DNA of 64,000 nt, taken from assembly GCF_015500095.1 (NCBI RefSeq), contig NZ_CP062983.1, positions 2,728,001 to 2,792,000 of the forward strand, given 5' to 3'. The stretch's first letter is position 1, and every line of letters starts with the position of its first letter. Under the pieces are notes generated by a model. It had not been told where the DNA came from. It saw nothing but the letters and a program-made list of their open reading frames with translations, and did no database searches. The DNA comes from Phototrophicus methaneseepsis (GTDB lineage Bacteria > Chloroflexota > Anaerolineae > Aggregatilineales > Phototrophicaceae). Below, piece by piece: positions 62,691 through 64,000 of the stretch. The position numbers were made by a program, and so were the translations under genes.

Positions 62691-64000
62691 TTAGATGCCT
62701 CCTCTTGACGTGTTCGTTTCTTTTGGCGTCGTTGTTTGATGATCATCTTCTTCGTGGATAATCGGTGCTTCCTGGGGATGGGCAGTGTATTCCATCACCA
62801 CGCTGAAGCCGCCGAACACCGTCATTGCCACGCCTATCTCGAATAACAGTCCGGAATTCAAATGCAACCCCAATATCGAGATGTATTGATCAATGCCGAG
62901 CCATTTGCCATAGTCGAAGTGGCTGACGAAGCTGTAATGTGATGGATCAATCAGCATAGGCAGCAAGGCATTGACGCCGACCAGGACCAGACCCGTGCGC
63001 AGCAGCATCGTCGGGGAAAACGCACCTAGGCGCTTTCGTGCTTCGTCGTAACCAAAGATGACGAACCATACCGCTGTTACAAGGCCTGCGATGGCCCCGG
63101 CGGTAAAGCCATCCCCCGGCGCACTGCTCCCGTTGATGATATGTGCCATCGCCAGCAAAAAGCCCAACGGCAGTACAATGCGAGAGACCATCCTCGTAAA
63201 TGGCGTGTTCAAATTTTCAGGCGTGCGAATCTCGCTCAGGACGTCTTGCTGATACTCGCCCTGATCGGGAACGATTTCGCGCTCTGGGACGAACGGCCGT
63301 CCTGCGTTCTCAAGGCCGCGAGAGAGCAACGTGAGCACACCCAGGGCCGCCACTGAGAAAACGGTGATCTCTATGACGGTATCCATGCCACGGAAATCTG
63401 CCACAATAGCGCCGACAACATCTTCAACGCCTAACTCTTCTTCCGTCATGCACAGGTGGTAGCGTGCGATGGATGACCGGACGGTATCTGGGTCGCGTGG
63501 GCTGACGAAGACGCCTTCCAGCAGACAGAAATCACCTTGTGTGATTTCTGCTGGTTCCGGGCGGTTGACCAGAGCCGTTAGCGCAAAGACGAAGACGCTG
63601 ATACCGACCATTGCCGCGATGAGCACATCTCTGAAGATGCCCACGTTGATATTGCCGATATTGCTGCGCCCTTGCCACAATCGGACCATAACCTGCCGCC
63701 GCTGCCGCTCGCTGAGGCGGCCCAGCATCAAGATGATTAACACGGTTGTGAGCGTCTCTACGAGGAGTTGTACCAGGGCGACATCGGGCGCGTGCTCTAG
63801 TAGGAAAATGCCCGCAACGGAGTAGCCCATCACGCCAAGCGCGAGTGCTGCCGTGATGTGGCGGCGGACGATTGTCGCCAGGAAAGCGGCTGCAATCGTC
63901 AGGAACAGCAGGCAGGCCCGCAGGAAAGATGTGCCATCTAGCGCCGCTGTTGTGAGTTCAACCTGGTTCCCTCGCGCTAATTCTCTTAGCTGCCCACTGC
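62691..64000 (-). CDS. mnhA: Mrp antiporter A/B fusion, 5' end outside window
   Basis: At least 436 residues; the frame stays open to the window edge, so the N-terminal proton-channel part of MrpA lies beyond base 64000. Seen: the MrpA tail (ITAALALGVMGYSVAGIFLL, EHAPDVALVQLLVETLTTVL) continuing without a stop into an MrpB region (FRGMDTVIEITVFSVAALGVL, GSSAPGDGFTAGAIAG). A and B are thus one polypeptide, as in some other bacteria. A Cys-containing insert lies between the two parts. Confidence 0.85.
   Translation of the reverse strand, partial: SGQLRELARGNQVELTTAALDGTSFLRACLLFLTIAAAFLATIVRRHITAALALGVMGYSVAGIFLLEHAPDVALVQLLVETLTTVLIILMLGRLSERQRRQVMVRLWQGRSNIGNINVGIFRDVLIAAMVGISVFVFALTALVNRPEPAEITQGDFCLLEGVFVSPRDPDTVRSSIARYHLCMTEEELGVEDVVGAIVADFRGMDTVIEITVFSVAALGVLTLLSRGLENAGRPFVPEREIVPDQGEYQQDVLSEIRTPENLNTPFTRMVSRIVLPLGFLLAMAHIINGSSAPGDGFTAGAIAGLVTAVWFVIFGYDEARKRLGAFSPTMLLRTGLVLVGVNALLPMLIDPSHYSFVSHFDYGKWLGIDQYISILGLHLNSGLLFEIGVAMTVFGGFSVVMEYTAHPQEAPIIHEEDDHQTTTPKETNTSRGGI

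Overview
The window looks like a chromosomal segment of a Chloroflexota bacterium, probably Anaerolineae-like. This is an inference from gene content: a secreted Thr/Pro/Glu repeat protein, an SH3-like membrane protein with a TPT-rich tail, formate-THF ligase, an ADP-forming acyl-CoA synthetase fused to a GNAT domain, a split Wzz/CpsD/phosphatase set, and a complete-looking Mrp antiporter operon. No rRNA, tRNA, CRISPR array, insertion sequence or phage gene was seen. Both strands are densely coded and many units end in clear intrinsic terminators.

Layout. 0.2-5.4 kb holds a lasso-peptide-type RiPP locus. A PqqD-like recognition protein (B1), a transglutaminase-fold leader peptidase (B2), a 38-residue precursor found by eye, an HprK-like kinase and an ABC exporter lie on the minus strand, with a convergent nucleotidyltransferase. 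The precursor leader matches the lasso leader pattern exactly, but its core is an Arg-Gly tail with no Asp or Glu, and no lasso cyclase gene is visible. 5.8-12.1 kb is a divergent AraC-regulated locus for arabinose-containing glycans (GH127 plus a sugar ABC importer without its ATPase). 12.4-15.5 kb has an M20 peptidase, a KDPG-type aldolase and a shikimate dehydrogenase-like protein. 15.7-17.3 kb is an arsR-arsM-arsC operon with a near-consensus promoter overlapping a palindromic operator and a second copy of that operator before arsM. 17.5-19.2 kb is modBA without modC. 19.3-29.4 kb is mixed housekeeping (response regulator, membrane proteins, phosphohexomutase, fhs, ATP-grasp ligase, GNAT).

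29.4-46 kb is a surface-polysaccharide region: dTDP-rhamnose genes (rfbD; rfbA-HAD-rfbB), five glycosyltransferase or methyltransferase genes, a Wzz-like protein, a Wzb-like phosphatase, a bactofilin and a CpsD-like kinase with a degenerate P-loop, interspersed with rnhB, an SDR and a flavin disulfide reductase. 46-53 kb has folE with a long N-terminal extension, trhO, metK behind a SAM-I riboswitch and transcription attenuator, a membrane-anchored protein, a methyltransferase with a Trm112-like tail and an isoaspartyl peptidase. 53.4-59 kb has a DUF368 lipid-carrier transporter, the repeat protein and the acyl-CoA synthetase/GNAT fusion. 59.1-64 kb is an mrp (mnh) operon, A/B fusion through G, with the A end cut off by the window edge.

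The strongest candidate for something undescribed is the RiPP locus. The deciding question is whether an asparagine-synthetase-like cyclase sits just left of base 1. If not, the enzymes present would make a leader-cleaved, possibly phosphorylated and nucleotidylated linear RG peptide rather than a lasso.
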